From: Macrotrachela quadricornifera
Lineage: Eukaryota; Rotifera; Eurotatoria; Philodinida; Philodinidae
Direction of reading: 5' to 3'
DNA: 64,000 nt
NCBI GenBank assembly: GCA_022393335.1
Contig: JAJEKB010020906.1
Location: forward strand, 1,032,411-1,096,410
The position numbers and the translations under genes were made by a program. Below are positions 13,179-24,949 of the stretch, piece after piece. The notes under the pieces were generated by a model. The model did no database searches. It saw only the letters and a program-made list of their open reading frames with translations, and was not told the origin of the DNA. Positions within the stretch are counted from its first letter, which is position 1. Every line of letters starts with the position of its first letter.

Positions 13179-14050
13179 TCAATTGGAAGGGACGTTTTTA
13201 AGCAAAGATTTTTTCTGAAACTGGTCGATGTACTCGTTATTGTTGAATGAAGCAGTCTTAGGAACAGCCTCAGCTTTAGATGGAGGTTCTGCAATATTAT
13301 CTGCTGGTCTCTGATAATCAGGATTTGATAATAAATAAATAACCATCACACAGAATAGTGTTGCAAATACAGCATAAAAGTTTATTATTAATCGTCTCGA
13401 TTGTAGTGGACCATTTGTAGCAGAAAATGTTCCTGATGACATTCCGTGTTCAGATAAACCGGTCAGCATCGATATAACAGCAGACACAAATATAAGTTTT
13501 CCCCATAGTCGATGACTACAATTAATGTAGTATTCATTGGATCAGTATGTTAAAAGAAAAATGTTATTTACCTTGGCATATATGCTTTTCGAACATTTAA
13601 ACTTAATCCGGGAAATAAATAACAAACAAAACCACAAATCCATTGAAAAAAGAATAAGATGAATGTGGTTAATCCAATCCATGAATGAAATGTCAGAAAA
13701 TGTACTGGGACAGTATTCTTATTTTTTTGTTTAATAATGGCAACCAAACCCACAATAGCAAAAATAAATGATGTCATTAGAAAAAATGCATGAAGAATTT
13801 TCATTATTATTTTTGGTGTTTGAAGAAATGTACGATATAAAAGAATTGCATTTCCATAAAAAAATAAAAAACCAAGAGTCATATATAATGGATGATAAGC
13901 GAATGGAAATTCTTTCCAATCATAAACATTAGGATAAGGTTTATGAAAAAAAAAACCAACTAATATAATACTTATTATACCAAATACTTCCGCCGATATC
14001 AGTAATACTAGATAACTTAAATGATGATTTCTTCCCAAGATCACAGACAT
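13179..14050 (-). CDS. Cytochrome b561 family transmembrane oxidoreductase
   Basis: CDS is complement(join(13179..13515, 13572..14050)), 271 aa. A 56-nt intron (GTAAAT...TTGTAG) joins in phase, giving a codon split AG|T. The protein has about six hydrophobic segments. Conserved histidines sit where b561 proteins bind two hemes: FAYHPLYM, KILHAFF, TFHSWIG and the exon-junction motif SHRLWGK. The family moves electrons across membranes, usually from ascorbate to monodehydroascorbate or ferric iron. The C-terminal tail after the last helix (YQRPADNIAEPP onward) is polar and probably cytosolic. Start: the frame stays open further upstream only through a TTG, so the first ATG at 14050 (MSVILGRNHH) is chosen. 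The gene appears complete. Confidence 0.85.
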
Positions 14051-14410
14051 TTTTTTAGTTAACAATGGATACACTCTTTTTATCAAGAAAAAAAGACTTT
14101 GCAACTCGTAATGTTGGATACAAATATATATTATCTAAATATTGGCCTTATCTTGAAAGAACAACTTTGGTTTTCACCTTTATTTTTACTTGCTGTAAAT
14201 AAATATACGATAATAAAACATTTTATACACAAAAATAACATTCACGTGTTTTACGATTTCATATTCCTTGTTTCAAAGATAACGATGACACTATTTCATA
14301 ATTTCGTCTTTTTATTTTAATTTTAAAAATAAAATTATTATTTGTCTTTTTCTTTGTTTAACTATTCATCGATGAAAAAAGCTTAATAGCGCAGTCCCTT
14401 TGGGACTAAA

Positions 14411-14583
14411 ATGTGGAACTCACGTATCTTTAAACAATTAGATCCCAGCTAAATAAACATACGAACCAATTTCTGTATCGTACCTGTTTGTAATGGAGAG
14501 AAATGTCTGTAATGGGGGAGGGGGAGCCACAAAAACTTCGACTTAAAACTTACATTCATATTTTTTTAATGTGAGTTCCACAA
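14411..14583. mobile_element. MITE, copy A of a two-copy family in this window
   Basis: Ends are inverted: ATGTGGAACTCAC at 14411-14423 and GTGAGTTCCACAA at 14571-14583. A subterminal block CGACTTAAAACTTACA is shared with the element at 34739-34943, which has the same ends. There is no coding capacity. The exact outer boundary is uncertain by some 20 bp. Confidence 0.6.
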
Positions 14584-15027
14584 AAACATATCTCACGATG
14601 AAAAGTTCTTCTACCTGTTTCTAGATGTGTTTTATTTTTGTGCACAGACTGTGACTGACAGCCAAAAGTAGCATCACAGATCGTGAGCTCCCCGTAGATC
14701 AGAATCCTGGTTCCGCCACCACCTGTAATGAATGTTTATAAATTTTCTATTAGTAAAATAATATTTCATTTTGTCTTGTAATTAACATACTATTTCAGAT
14801 ACAGATTGAAACAAAATTGTACCTGTAAGCTTTATATAGATAGTATGAAATCTTGAAAATTCTGTGTACTTTATTTTGAAATGTTGATGTGTAAAGAATT
14901 CAAATACACTGTGTTACTAGATGTGGCATCGAAAGATTCTATAATATACATTAAAACGATTGAATATGTTTAGATCAAATTAATACTTTTGTCATCAAAC
15001 TGTCATATTTAAAATAATAGCTACATC

Positions 15028-17943
15028 CAATGGCGTAGCCAGCCTTGGGCAATTGGGCAATTGCCCAATAGCTGAAAAATTATTGCCCAATGCTAAAAAA
15101 CCTTGATATAGTGAATTCGAACACTTAATTGACGTTATTATAATAGATCGCCTCCTATAATTATTTAACCAAGTGATGGAGAAAGATAAATTGACTATCT
15201 TTCCCGATGTAGCAATGGTCATAATTCATGATGATAGCAATTTAATAGTAGTCTTTTGTCAAAACACTCTCCAAGTCGCTTAAAGTTCCCTAATAAAAGA
15301 CAAATGCATATTTATCCACTTTTCTGAGTATATGGAATCGTATCGAATGGAATTGCCTGTAGCAATTTAGTTAAACACTTTAATAACATTAGTAATGGCA
15401 AGACTTTTGCAACTTAATAAATACAGAACCGTTTCAATATGTAAATGAGAGTGCTCTAAAAATACAAGTCACGGATTAACAGTAACTGCAAGGATATTAC
15501 AATCGTTAATTAGGAGGATGCAGAGATTACTGAAAATTACAGCCGCATGGAAAACATTTGTAAGCTTGAAAAAGATTCACTAATGATAAAATAGAGGCAT
15601 TCGTCAAAATTTGATTATTTTTTTTCAAGAACATTCGAATGATCATCGTATAAAGCCACCAAATTCAAATTTTTAGCTCATTTGGATGTTCTATAGTAAA
15701 GTTAGTTTCAATTGACTTTTTAGCACTGCCAACAAGTGGCTGAGTCAAGAGATGGCTAGATAGGGGTTCGAGCTTCCACCAGGAGAAAATCATTGAGGTT
15801 AGTTGTTCTTCTAACAAGCTTGACAAATCAAACAGAATGTAAATAAGAATGATTATTATCAATCCTGAAAGGATCAGTATTGGGGACTAACATTGCTAAT
15901 CTGTTTGTTCGTGCGCTGATTAGTCAATTTTTTCGACCAACCAAAATAGATTATCATAGAACTCATAGGTTCTCAACTGCTATCCTATGAGGATACTCAT
16001 TAATGTTGAAGTCAGTGGATGAGGTGGGACGGAAGAGAAGTGAAATACTGTTAGGGTGGCAGTGACAGATGCGGATTTGTTCGGCGACGATGAAGGAGAA
16101 GATGATAGTCAGTGGATTTAGAATGGAAATGAGGTTGTTGAAAAGGTAAAGTTAAGGGTGATGAATGTAGGAAGAGATTGGTAAATGTGGATGGCTGTGA
16201 CATTAAAGGTGAGTGGTTTAGGCGCGAGTAGTACGAGTCTGTGGAAAGATGATGGGTGGGTGGACGTGCATGGGAGTGTGAGTTGGCACAATGAGACGGA
16301 GGTAAATGTGGAGAGGGGATTTGGGAGGAGTTGAAGTGGGTGGTTAAATTGATTTACACAGATAGTAATGTAGAGAGAGAAAAGTAATAGTGGGGATGCA
16401 GTAATTGAATGGGAGGGTGAAGTAAATGACTTGAGCATAAGGATGGAATGCTATCTGTGCGGGAAGTCGAATTTTGGAATCAGAAAGCAGTAGCTTGCTA
16501 GGTGAAATGGTTCGAAAGGCATTAATTGGATGGTCAAAAATTGGAATGAAAAGCGGGAAGGCGAAAGATGAAATGGTCTTTTCGACTTTTATTTCGTGAA
16601 AGAGGAGCAATCTTTTTTGTTTCGGAAGTTTTTTCTGAAAATGGCATTAACTTATTGTTGTTTTATATTTAGTCATCTTTCAGGATTGAGCCAAGCGAGG
16701 GCCGACGCGTTACTTGTTCGTAACTATTTGCTAGAATGTAGACTAGATTGACGTTTGTGAAGAAATAGTGCATCCCATTTCTTCAAAACATTCTGTTCTT
16801 TAATATACACTCACGTTTTGATCGAATAATGGATGTAGAGACTATTTATCATTCATTCTGCCTAAATTTCCACCGTCTTTATGAACAATAGAATTTATAC
16901 TTTCGAAGAAAAGTCTTTCTTCTCGCTCTTTCTATGTTGTCATACTTTGCATGAAATTTATTATCGAGTAAAGATATGACATGAGATGTTTATTGCAATA
17001 TGGTATACAAATCATGCTGAAATAAAACTCTTATGTTATATATCTACTCGGTAATAAAATTGATGCAACGTATGATAGCATAGAAATAAAGAGAAGGGAA
17101 AGAGTTTTGTCCAGTGATGTAGCTGTTCTAACCAAAACATGCGATCGAAACTTCACTAAAATGAAGCTTATCAATAAATTCACAAGAGATTAAGTAGAAA
17201 TTCACCATTCGAAAAAACGGGGAAAGTGCATCGAATCCTGTCTTCCAGATTTTCTGATATCTTTTCGGGAGAGTTTTGGTTTGAGCGTTATGAAAATTCA
17301 TTTAGATCATGAAGTCGTCACAATAGGTTTTCAATTTTGAGATATCTATTAGAACTATCGATCAAAGATTTGTAAAACAGGGCAAGTCGAACACTATTTG
17401 AACCAGTTCATAATGCATCATAGGCATTTACTTGCGAGAAGTTAAGCAATTTTTTAATAGAATTAGCAGAAAAAGTTTGTTTTTCGTTTTATTGCGGTGA
17501 AAGTTTACTCTGTAGATCCATTTAAAAACATATGTTTTTTGAATAAATCGGAAAAAATTCAAAAAAAATGTCAGAAATTCAATAAGACAGGACTTATTGC
17601 ATTGTTACCTTCACCTTCCAACGGTGAACACCACATATATCTACATTGCTCCCATAAAAAGATATTTATGCCTCTTTATTTGAAATGAATATTACGTGGT
17701 AATTTTCAACTGCAGTAATGATTGGGGCTAAGAATCTTCGGAACTTTTCTTAGCTTCAGCAGTAACCTCGCTTCTTAGTTCAGAGCCACGAGTCTCTCTT
17801 CAATTAATATACGTTTTTGTGATGGCAATACATTTTAAAAAATTGTGGCCCAATCGATTTTTAATTGCCCATTGTTGCCCAATCCTCAGAATAGTTTAGC
17901 TGGGAAACGGCCCACTGGTGAAAAATTTCTGGTTACGCCACTG
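15028..17943. mobile_element. hAT-type DNA transposon remnant, 2.9 kb, 8-bp target duplication
   Basis: The left end CAATGGCGTAGCCAG and right end CTGGTTACGCCACTG are inverted repeats of 15 bp with two mismatches. They are flanked by a perfect 8-bp duplication GCTACATC at 15020-15027 and 17944-17951. The CAGTGGCGTA-type end and 8-bp duplication are hallmarks of hAT elements. Subterminal repeats of TTGCCCAA/TTGGGCAA lie at 15046-15102 and 17845-17884. No transposase motif is visible. A G-rich, purine-rich block at about 16015-16600 differs in composition from its surroundings and gives long minus-strand open frames without recognisable content. The element is non-autonomous or fully decayed. 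Confidence 0.85.
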
Positions 17944-17999
17944 GCTACATCTGATATATTTCAATTGAAATATTTTATTTTATATATAAATACTGGAGA

Positions 18000-20069
18000 A
18001 TTAATTACAATCAATTGCTTCTTACATGATAAACTAAGTTGTTAGATAATGAATATTGAAAATCTAATTTGAATTTTGTATGAAAAATGTTCATAGTTTG
18101 TATGCAACAATGTATTACTTTCTGATGGATATAAAAGTTCATTTTCATGTAGAGTTTAATCAATTAATTACAAAAATGTAATATCCTATTCACAACTAAT
18201 TCATTGTTTTATTATTAAAAACAGCAGCAGAATTTTTTAGGAACTTTGAAAATCAATGAATGTTTCATTCGAATATTTTGAGTATGTAAATACATTTATT
18301 TATCAAAATTTTCATTAAAAAGGATTTAATAAAAAATATAAAAAGACTGACATTTCTGTACATTAAGAACGTTTTTCAACGGAGTGATTATTATACTGGA
18401 AAAATCTTAATTTCTTTAGTATTTTTTTTTTTCAAGTATATTTAATACTATTATGGAGGTTAGTTAATAAATAATGTCACATTGTTTTTTTCTTTCTTAT
18501 AAATCTATTCTAATAAATGTCTTCTTTAGTTGTCATGTTTATTTGAAAGGTCATGTCTTGCTAATTATTTTCTATTAGCAGTGACAACTATTCTCACTAC
18601 CGTTTCTTTCTTTTATTTTATTATATACTTTATTTAGACTGAACTTTACGGCTGTCTAGTAAACAGATTGAAAAGAAATTACATTAAGGTACGTCTGAAG
18701 ATGAGAGATTACAGATGAATGAAAATTATATTTCAAACTTGTACAAACTATCAAAAAGAGAACGATAAAAGATCTGCAGATGAGCTAAATTCAATAGTAA
18801 CCACGAAATGTCTCCAATAAAAATATAAACGATCGAATAAAGTATATTCATCTGTGAGGGAAAAAAAAGAAATGGACAAACCAATCAGAAAAGCTTTAAG
18901 TTATAACAAAAAGTCTTATTTAATCCTTTACCCCTCACAGTAGTTCCAGAAAAATTTCTTTAATTTTAGAGCATTTTCCTTCAGGGAAGATTTTGACCAA
19001 TTCTCAGAAGCATTGAACAAAATTGATGTATCTCAATGACGAAACGTCATAGAGAGCTTGAAAGCGTTCCGTTTCATAGAAAAATGTTTCCTTCATAATT
19101 CATTATATTGAAACAATTGTTGTATGGATTTGTGAATATCCAAAAGGTAGAACATTCCTATTATAGAAACTTTCTAGTGACTATTGCATATTTTACCATA
19201 TGTCGATCTCCTAAACTTTTCTGGAAACTAAATATGTCACTAGTGAACATATTTTCCTATATGTATCACGCAGTAGGTTACCGGAAGATCTATTGCTTAG
19301 AAACAAAAAAATTACTTTTACAACACAATAATCGTTTTTTGAGATCATCGATCGTAGGAGTTACATAGTTTCGAATGAGCACAACGAAAAAAAAAGGTTT
19401 TTTCAGAACAAGTCCAAACAAAGTAAGGAAAAATAAATTTATGAAATTTCACAGAGTGAATTTACATTTGCATATATTAAAATTCAGCAAAACATGAGCT
19501 TTCAAACAAGTATAAGATCAACTAAAGAAAATATTTATTAAATCCTTTTTTTAATAAATATATTTACATAGAAAATTAAGAAAGAGACAGTAATAATCTT
19601 AAAATTTAAATCAACAAATTTTCTTTAAAACATAATGACGTCTTATACAATGTCTAAATATTAAACTGAAATTTTTTTCATTGGTACTGCAAAACATAAA
19701 TCGGATTATTATATTCTAATGTGCGAGATATGACAAAGGGAGAGATTCCTTGGTTTGGAATGCACCTTCTTTTAGAGTATCGAGTTTAATATAGCTTGCA
19801 GATATTAATTTTACTAAAATATGACCTTCTATTTTTTTTGAAATACTCGAAAAGTATCCATTCTAGAAATTTGTTATTTACATAACAATAAAAAAAAATT
19901 CTTTAATTAAACATAAATATATTTCAAAAACTTCTACGTAATAAATAATCTATGTCATAATCTAAAAATAAAAAAACAGAATTTAGTCAATCTGTTAATT
20001 GCAAACATAGAAAAATCTTCTTACATATATTATTCAAATAAATTATTTTCTTTTTCAAAGAAGAAGACA
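18000..20069. other. AT-rich intergenic region
   Basis: No gene, repeat unit or RNA was recognised. An 86-codon open frame at 19108-19368 has no motif or coding-like neighbour and is not called. Confidence 0.5.
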
Positions 20070-21151
20070 ATGTCTACAATCACCAATAATACTATTTCTA
20101 ATGAAACATCTTTAAATTCTTCTACGCCAATTTCTCATTCAATTTTATTTGGTATTTATACTGCTCTTATCATTCCATCTATACCTTGTTATTTATTCAT
20201 TTTTATTCAATGTATTCGTAAAAATCTATTACATAAACATATACGTAGTCATGCAATATTAACTAGTTTAATTTGTAGTTTTACACAAGTAAGTTAAACA
20301 TTAATGCTTTTTTTTTTAAAAAATTATTTAATATATTTAAGGTAACAATTGAATTACCAATTATACTTTCATATTTATACAATAATATTGTTCCAATACA
20401 ATTAGATATTTTTTGTAAATTTTGGGCTTGGTTAGATTATTCATTTAATGTTATTATATTAATGCTTATGGCATATATATCAATTGAACGTTATTTAATT
20501 GTATTTAAAAATATATTTTTTCATCAACATTTAATTATTCTTCATTATATACCTATAATTATTTGTATTATTTATCCAATAATATTATATATATATTTAA
20601 TTTTTTTTTATCCATGTATAGCTCAATTTGATTTTACAATGATAACATGTGGTGGACCTTGTTATTATTATGAAACAATAATTAGTATATTGGAACAATT
20701 TGTTAATCTTGTTTTACCTGTTGCTATAAGTTCAATTGCTAGTATTGGATTACTTGGACGTGTTATACAACAGAAAAGACATATGCAACAACAACATATG
20801 TGGAAAAAAAATCGTCGGTTAGTTATACAATTATTATATACTGTAATATTACATAATGTTGTTTGGCTTCCTATGGTTATTTGTTCATCTATTATGCTTT
20901 TTTCTAAAGAACCACAACCATTACTTGTTAATTTAAGTATTAATATTTTACCAAATGGTATTTATGTTGTAATTTTATTATATCCATTTGCATCATTAAT
21001 GGCTCTACCGGAAATATGGCCTCAATTTATTCCACGTGTATTTCCATTAAATAGAACTCAGAATTCTTTACGAATTACAACACAAATACCAATGACTCAA
21101 ACCAATGTTCCATTTCGAGCAATCATAGCTAAGCAAGAACATATTCATTGA
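20070..21151 (+). CDS. Class A-like 7TM receptor (orphan GPCR)
   Basis: CDS is join(20070..20288, 20342..21151), 342 aa. The 53-nt intron (GTAAGT...TTTAAG) sits in phase 0. The protein has an N-glycosylation-rich extracellular start (several NxT/S sites), then seven hydrophobic segments. The end of TM3 carries SIERYLIVF, a DRY-type motif (ERY). A basic third intracellular loop has QQKRHMQQQHMWKKNRR, and there is a short C-terminal tail. No NPxxY was found at TM7; the corresponding segment ends LLYPFASLMALPE, so this is divergent. The ligand is unknown. It resembles the large rotifer-expanded orphan receptor sets rather than a named family. AATAAA-like signals lie about 120 bp downstream. Confidence 0.85.
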
Positions 21152-21410
21152 ATAACTATTAAATGAAAGTTTTCTTCTTGTAAACTATTGAATAATATAT
21201 CATTCGTTGTTTTGTAAAATGTTCGTATTCTTTGTACTATTATTGTTTTTTTATTTATACGAATAATTAATAAATGTGAAGAAACTTTATAGTTAAATCT
21301 TTCTTTTGAATTTATTTATTTATCAATTGTTCTCGATGGTAATCATTCCTTTTACTCGAATTAAAATTTAATTGATTACTCTTATATTTAAAGATTAATA
21401 TTGTATTTAA

Positions 21411-22005
21411 GAGAGGGTCCTTGAGACCACCGCCAACATGGTCATATGGCAAAATTTAAAAACACGATTCTGTTTCATAAGATGAAAGACCATGTTTGAA
21501 AACCTACAAATACAAAATTTCAGCTCATTTCTCTTAATTCTTGAAGAGTTATAAAGATAACACTGTAATGTGTTACCATGGTATTGAGTCAAAATATTGA
21601 AATTTTCATTTTGGTGGTATTTCATCAATTTCTCTTCCAAAACTTAGATGTAATTTTTATCGTAATATCTCGAAAGATAGAGAATTTTTTGCTCTATCAA
21701 ATGGTGTATAAAGATATTTTCTTCACATCTTCTCAGGTGCGCTGAGTCTCGATTTATTGAGTAGTCGACTACTCAATGATGAAACATCACCAAAATGAAA
21801 ATTTCAATATTTTGACTCAATATCATGGTAACACATTGCAGTGTTATCTTTATAACTCTTCAAGAATTCATGGAAATGAGCTGAAATTTTGGATTTGTAG
21901 GTTTTCAAACATGATCTTTCATCTTATGAAACAGAATCATGTTTTTAAATTTTGCCATATGCCTATGTTTATCATATATTGGGTGGTCTTCTCGCGGACC
22001 CTCTC
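21411..22005. mobile_element. Foldback element, 595 bp, TTAA target duplication
   Basis: The ends GAGAGGGTCC (21411) and GGACCCTCTC (to 22005) are perfect inverts, each flanked by TTAA (21407-21410 and 22006-22009). Arms of about 220 bp are highly similar reverse complements. The two opposite-facing open frames inside (21640-21407 and 21776-22009) encode nearly the same peptide only because the arms are copies; they are not genes. TTAA insertion is typical of piggyBac-mobilised elements. Confidence 0.85.
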
Positions 22006-22743
22006 TTAAGATCTTGCTTGATTTTGCTATATTGAATTCATATCTTTTATATAAAATACAAACTCAGAAAACAAGCGATAGCGTAATGACAGAACGTCAA
22101 TTTCGTATAGAGCTTGCTCGTTCCCTACTACCACAAAACTGACAGCATAATCTCCAATGAAATCAGTTAGAATGGAAAGACCATTAAATGAACCTATACC
22201 AGCACGATTGATTTCAAGGTACTTTCTATTATTGATTTCTTCCACTGAAAACAAGCAGCATGCAGCAAGACATGAGTCGAGATACGAATGTGATATTTGA
22301 AACGTTGCATTTTGTGTTGATCCATGTTTTCATATATATCACATCATGCTGAACTTTTGAACAAAACTTTGATTTTCGAAAACGCTTTAGCAGAATAAAG
22401 TTTTTTTCCACTTTGTTTTTGAAGAAATTTTTTGTTTTTAATAGAAAATAATAAGTTTTGTTGCCGCCGAAGTTCTCTATCTTATAGTCTATAAAAATCT
22501 ATGAACTGCTCAAAGCTTTTTTAAAAAAATTAACACTTAACGGGTTAATTTTTCTTTTTAAAATCAGCTCGTCTAAATGCGCTAAAATTCAGATTTAAAG
22601 ATTTTGAAGGATGCTGATCCTAGTGGATGTTCTCTTAAGCATCGTCAATAGATAATTATTCTTTAAGTTTCCTGAATTACGTTTTTTCTTTATTTCAAAT
22701 AAAAGAGTATGCAGTTCTTTCATTGGACACGAAATTGGAACGA

Positions 22744-23115
22744 TTATATACGTCTCACATTTATTAAAACCTCTTGCATATCTCCATTGATACGGTCAAT
22801 TGTCTTTTTCAATTCATCAAGTTTTCTGGCAAGTTGATTAAATCGATCATAAGAGACATCACTAGAGGATGTTTCTGATACTATTGCATCGAAAATTTCA
22901 TTTGGATATGCTACGACACGTTGTTCTTCTGTATTCTGATAACATCCATTTGCAGAAAATGATAATTGAACACCATTGAGAGAGAATGCTATAACTGTTG
23001 GAAATCGTCGTTGAACGTCTGATAAATATAAATATTCATTTTCACCACTTATTACAGTTTGGAATTGAATAACTCTATCACCAAAACGAACGCTTTGAAC
23101 TTTATTTTGTTCCAT
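22744..23115 (-). CDS. Small orphan protein with C-terminal coiled coil
   Basis: An intact 123-codon frame from ATG 23115 to a stop at 22744. I do not recognise the family. The first 65 residues look like a compact beta-rich fold (RFGDRVIQFQTVISG, LSFSANGCYQN). The last 40 form a predicted amphipathic helix (FNQLARKLDELKKTIDRINGDM), probably a coiled coil for oligomerisation. There is no signal peptide or membrane segment. Amino-acid composition looks like a real protein, unlike the chance frames around it. An upstream exon cannot be excluded. Confidence 0.55.
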   Translation of the reverse strand: MEQNKVQSVRFGDRVIQFQTVISGENEYLYLSDVQRRFPTVIAFSLNGVQLSFSANGCYQNTEEQRVVAYPNEIFDAIVSETSSSDVSYDRFNQLARKLDELKKTIDRINGDMQEVLINVRRI

Positions 23116-23896
23116 AGATCAGTCAAATAGAAAAAACAATAATATTCTAAAAGAAAGAGAAAACGATACAAATACTTGCATTTTCCAACATAGCGAAGAT
23201 ATTAATATGAAAATCACTAACTCAAATGACTATTTCTAATGCGTAGCACTGAATTTATTTCCAGTTCTAATACTTTAACCTGTTGTATTGTAAATAGTTT
23301 TAAAGATGACAATTATTATAATTATTTCTATTGGTTCATCCGTAAATTCACAAGAAATAAAATTTATCCTGTTTTTTCTTTAATATACCAACATGATTAA
23401 AACAATAAAAATTAAAAACAAAACATACATCCTTCAGTTCTTTTAAACGTGTGTAGTATTCTTCAACATAGATCTTAAAAAGGTACTTGCCATATTGTAA
23501 AGAGGGATAAAAAGACTACATTAAGTTGAAAAAACCCATGTCATCAAAATCACCTAGTATTTGAAATTGCTATTGGTGTTGTTGTGAAGTATTCTGTTAA
23601 GTTATAATGAAAATATGTCTGTTTAAATAGTATGTTGAAAGAAAAGCCTTGACAAAAACAGAACGAAAAGAAAAAATCACCAAAAAATAAAATAATTACG
23701 CAGTAATATCGTATTTATTCCACTTACCGATTTTTTTCAAGTATTCCATTTTCATTTATTTCACTGCTTCTTTGGCTGTTATACAATTCATGAAGGTGAA
23801 GCTTGAAAGTACGAAGAAAAAAAAAGAACATGTGACGTGTAATGAGAGCACAGTTGTTATCATATAATTTCTCTTTACAGTAGATTATTTTGATTC

Positions 23897-24584
23897 GATG
23901 CGTTATAGCGTTTTTCGGGAAATTCATTTTTGTCACAGCTCTAAAAAAAGATATAGCGGACCTAAGTTTTCACTGGCATAATGAGCATAATAGCCGTAAT
24001 GGCCGTAATGACCGTAATAGCCATGATGGACATAATGGCCGCATTGGGTATAGACGCTATATCGTCTACAACCCTTATAACGCCCATACTTCCTATAAAT
24101 CTTGCAATCCCTCTAAACTCTAGAGAGATATGACCTCAATCAATGTTTCAGCGTCTCTTCGCATTTCCGTGGCACCCTCATCGAGAGATATGCCCTCAAT
24201 CAATGTTTCAGCATCTCTTCGCGTTTCCGTGGCACCCTCATGGAGAGATATGCCCACTTGGTGATCCTTCGCGTTTCCGTGGCACCCTCATCGAGAGATA
24301 TGCCCACTTGGTGATCCTTCGCGTTTCTGTGGCACCCTCATCGAGAGATATGCCCACTTGGTGATCCTTCGCGTTTCCGTGGCACCCTCATCGAGAGATA
24401 CGGCCATTATACCCATTACGGCGAATACGGCCAATACGTCCATTATGGCCACTACGGTCATTATGTCTATTATTCCTATTATGAATCATATCCCATTAGA
24501 CTATTCTATGAGCAAATTCAATTTCCGGAAATTTATTTGATATCCAAAATACATACGATTTCCTGGAAAACGCTATAACGCATC
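23897..24584. mobile_element. Inverted-repeat element carrying an internal minisatellite
   Basis: GATGCGTTATAGCG at 23897-23910 and CGCTATAACGCATC at 24571-24584 are perfect inverts, with similarity continuing inward (GGGAAAT / ATTTCC). A second, inner inverted pair of about 75 bp is built from short CGTAATGGC-like units (about 23978-24060 against 24405-24485). At the centre is a direct-repeat block. No transposase is present. Confidence 0.65.
24122..24400 (+). repeat. Minisatellite, about 5 units of 50-63 bp
   Basis: Units begin GAGAGATATG and end CGTGGCACCCTCATC. The first two units are longer (CTCAATCAATGTTTCAGC inside). The next three carry CCCACTTGGTGATCC instead. Long plus-strand open frames here, for example 24143-24364, only read through the repeat and are not genes. 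Confidence 0.85.
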
Positions 24585-24615
24585 ATATGATTGTTTTCAC
24601 TGTATTTGTATAATT

Positions 24616-24949
24616 ATGGCTCAAATAGTCAGTTTTATAGATTTCCTTGATGAGTTTCGTCTTTATTCGAAAGAACTCAAAAGCATTATTGACATAACAG
24701 GGAACACATGCGTTATCAATAATCAGATAATTGTTAAATTGATTACACATATGAATACTCTAGCAACATAAGACGAAGATGAATGAAATGATGAAAAGGC
24801 GTCAAGAATCACATTACTATCTGAGAGTGAGAACAGCTACCATGATCGCGATTTCGATTCAGCTGTGGATCTTATTAGACAGCATTTATTTTTCATTCGA
24901 TTGAAACAGGAATCAAGTTACGTGTATTTGTTAAAACGGTTAATGTGAG
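24616..24949 (+). pseudogene. Possible short decayed coding remnant
   Basis: From ATG 24616 one frame reads 51 codons (MAQIVSFIDFLDEFRLYSKE onward), stops at TAA, meets one more stop five codons later, then continues about 55 codons of coding-like composition to TGA at about 24949. The family is not recognised. It may be a relic of an intracellular protein or a chance frame. Confidence 0.25.

Noticed and set aside
14660..14720. Possible tRNA 3' end (GGTTCCGCCACCA)
   Set aside because: No complementary acceptor or D arm upstream; the word is isolated.
16118..16610. Overlapping long minus-strand frames in the G-rich block of the hAT element
   Set aside because: Ser/Thr/Pro/Leu-rich products are expected from a C-rich antisense strand; no motif or conserved feature supports coding.
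21407..22009. Pair of opposite 77-residue open frames with nearly the same peptide
   Set aside because: They are the two arms of a palindromic element, so the match is a consequence of the inverted repeat, not a gene pair.
24143..24540. Repetitive protein with Trp-His-Pro repeats
   Set aside because: The frame simply reads through the minisatellite units.
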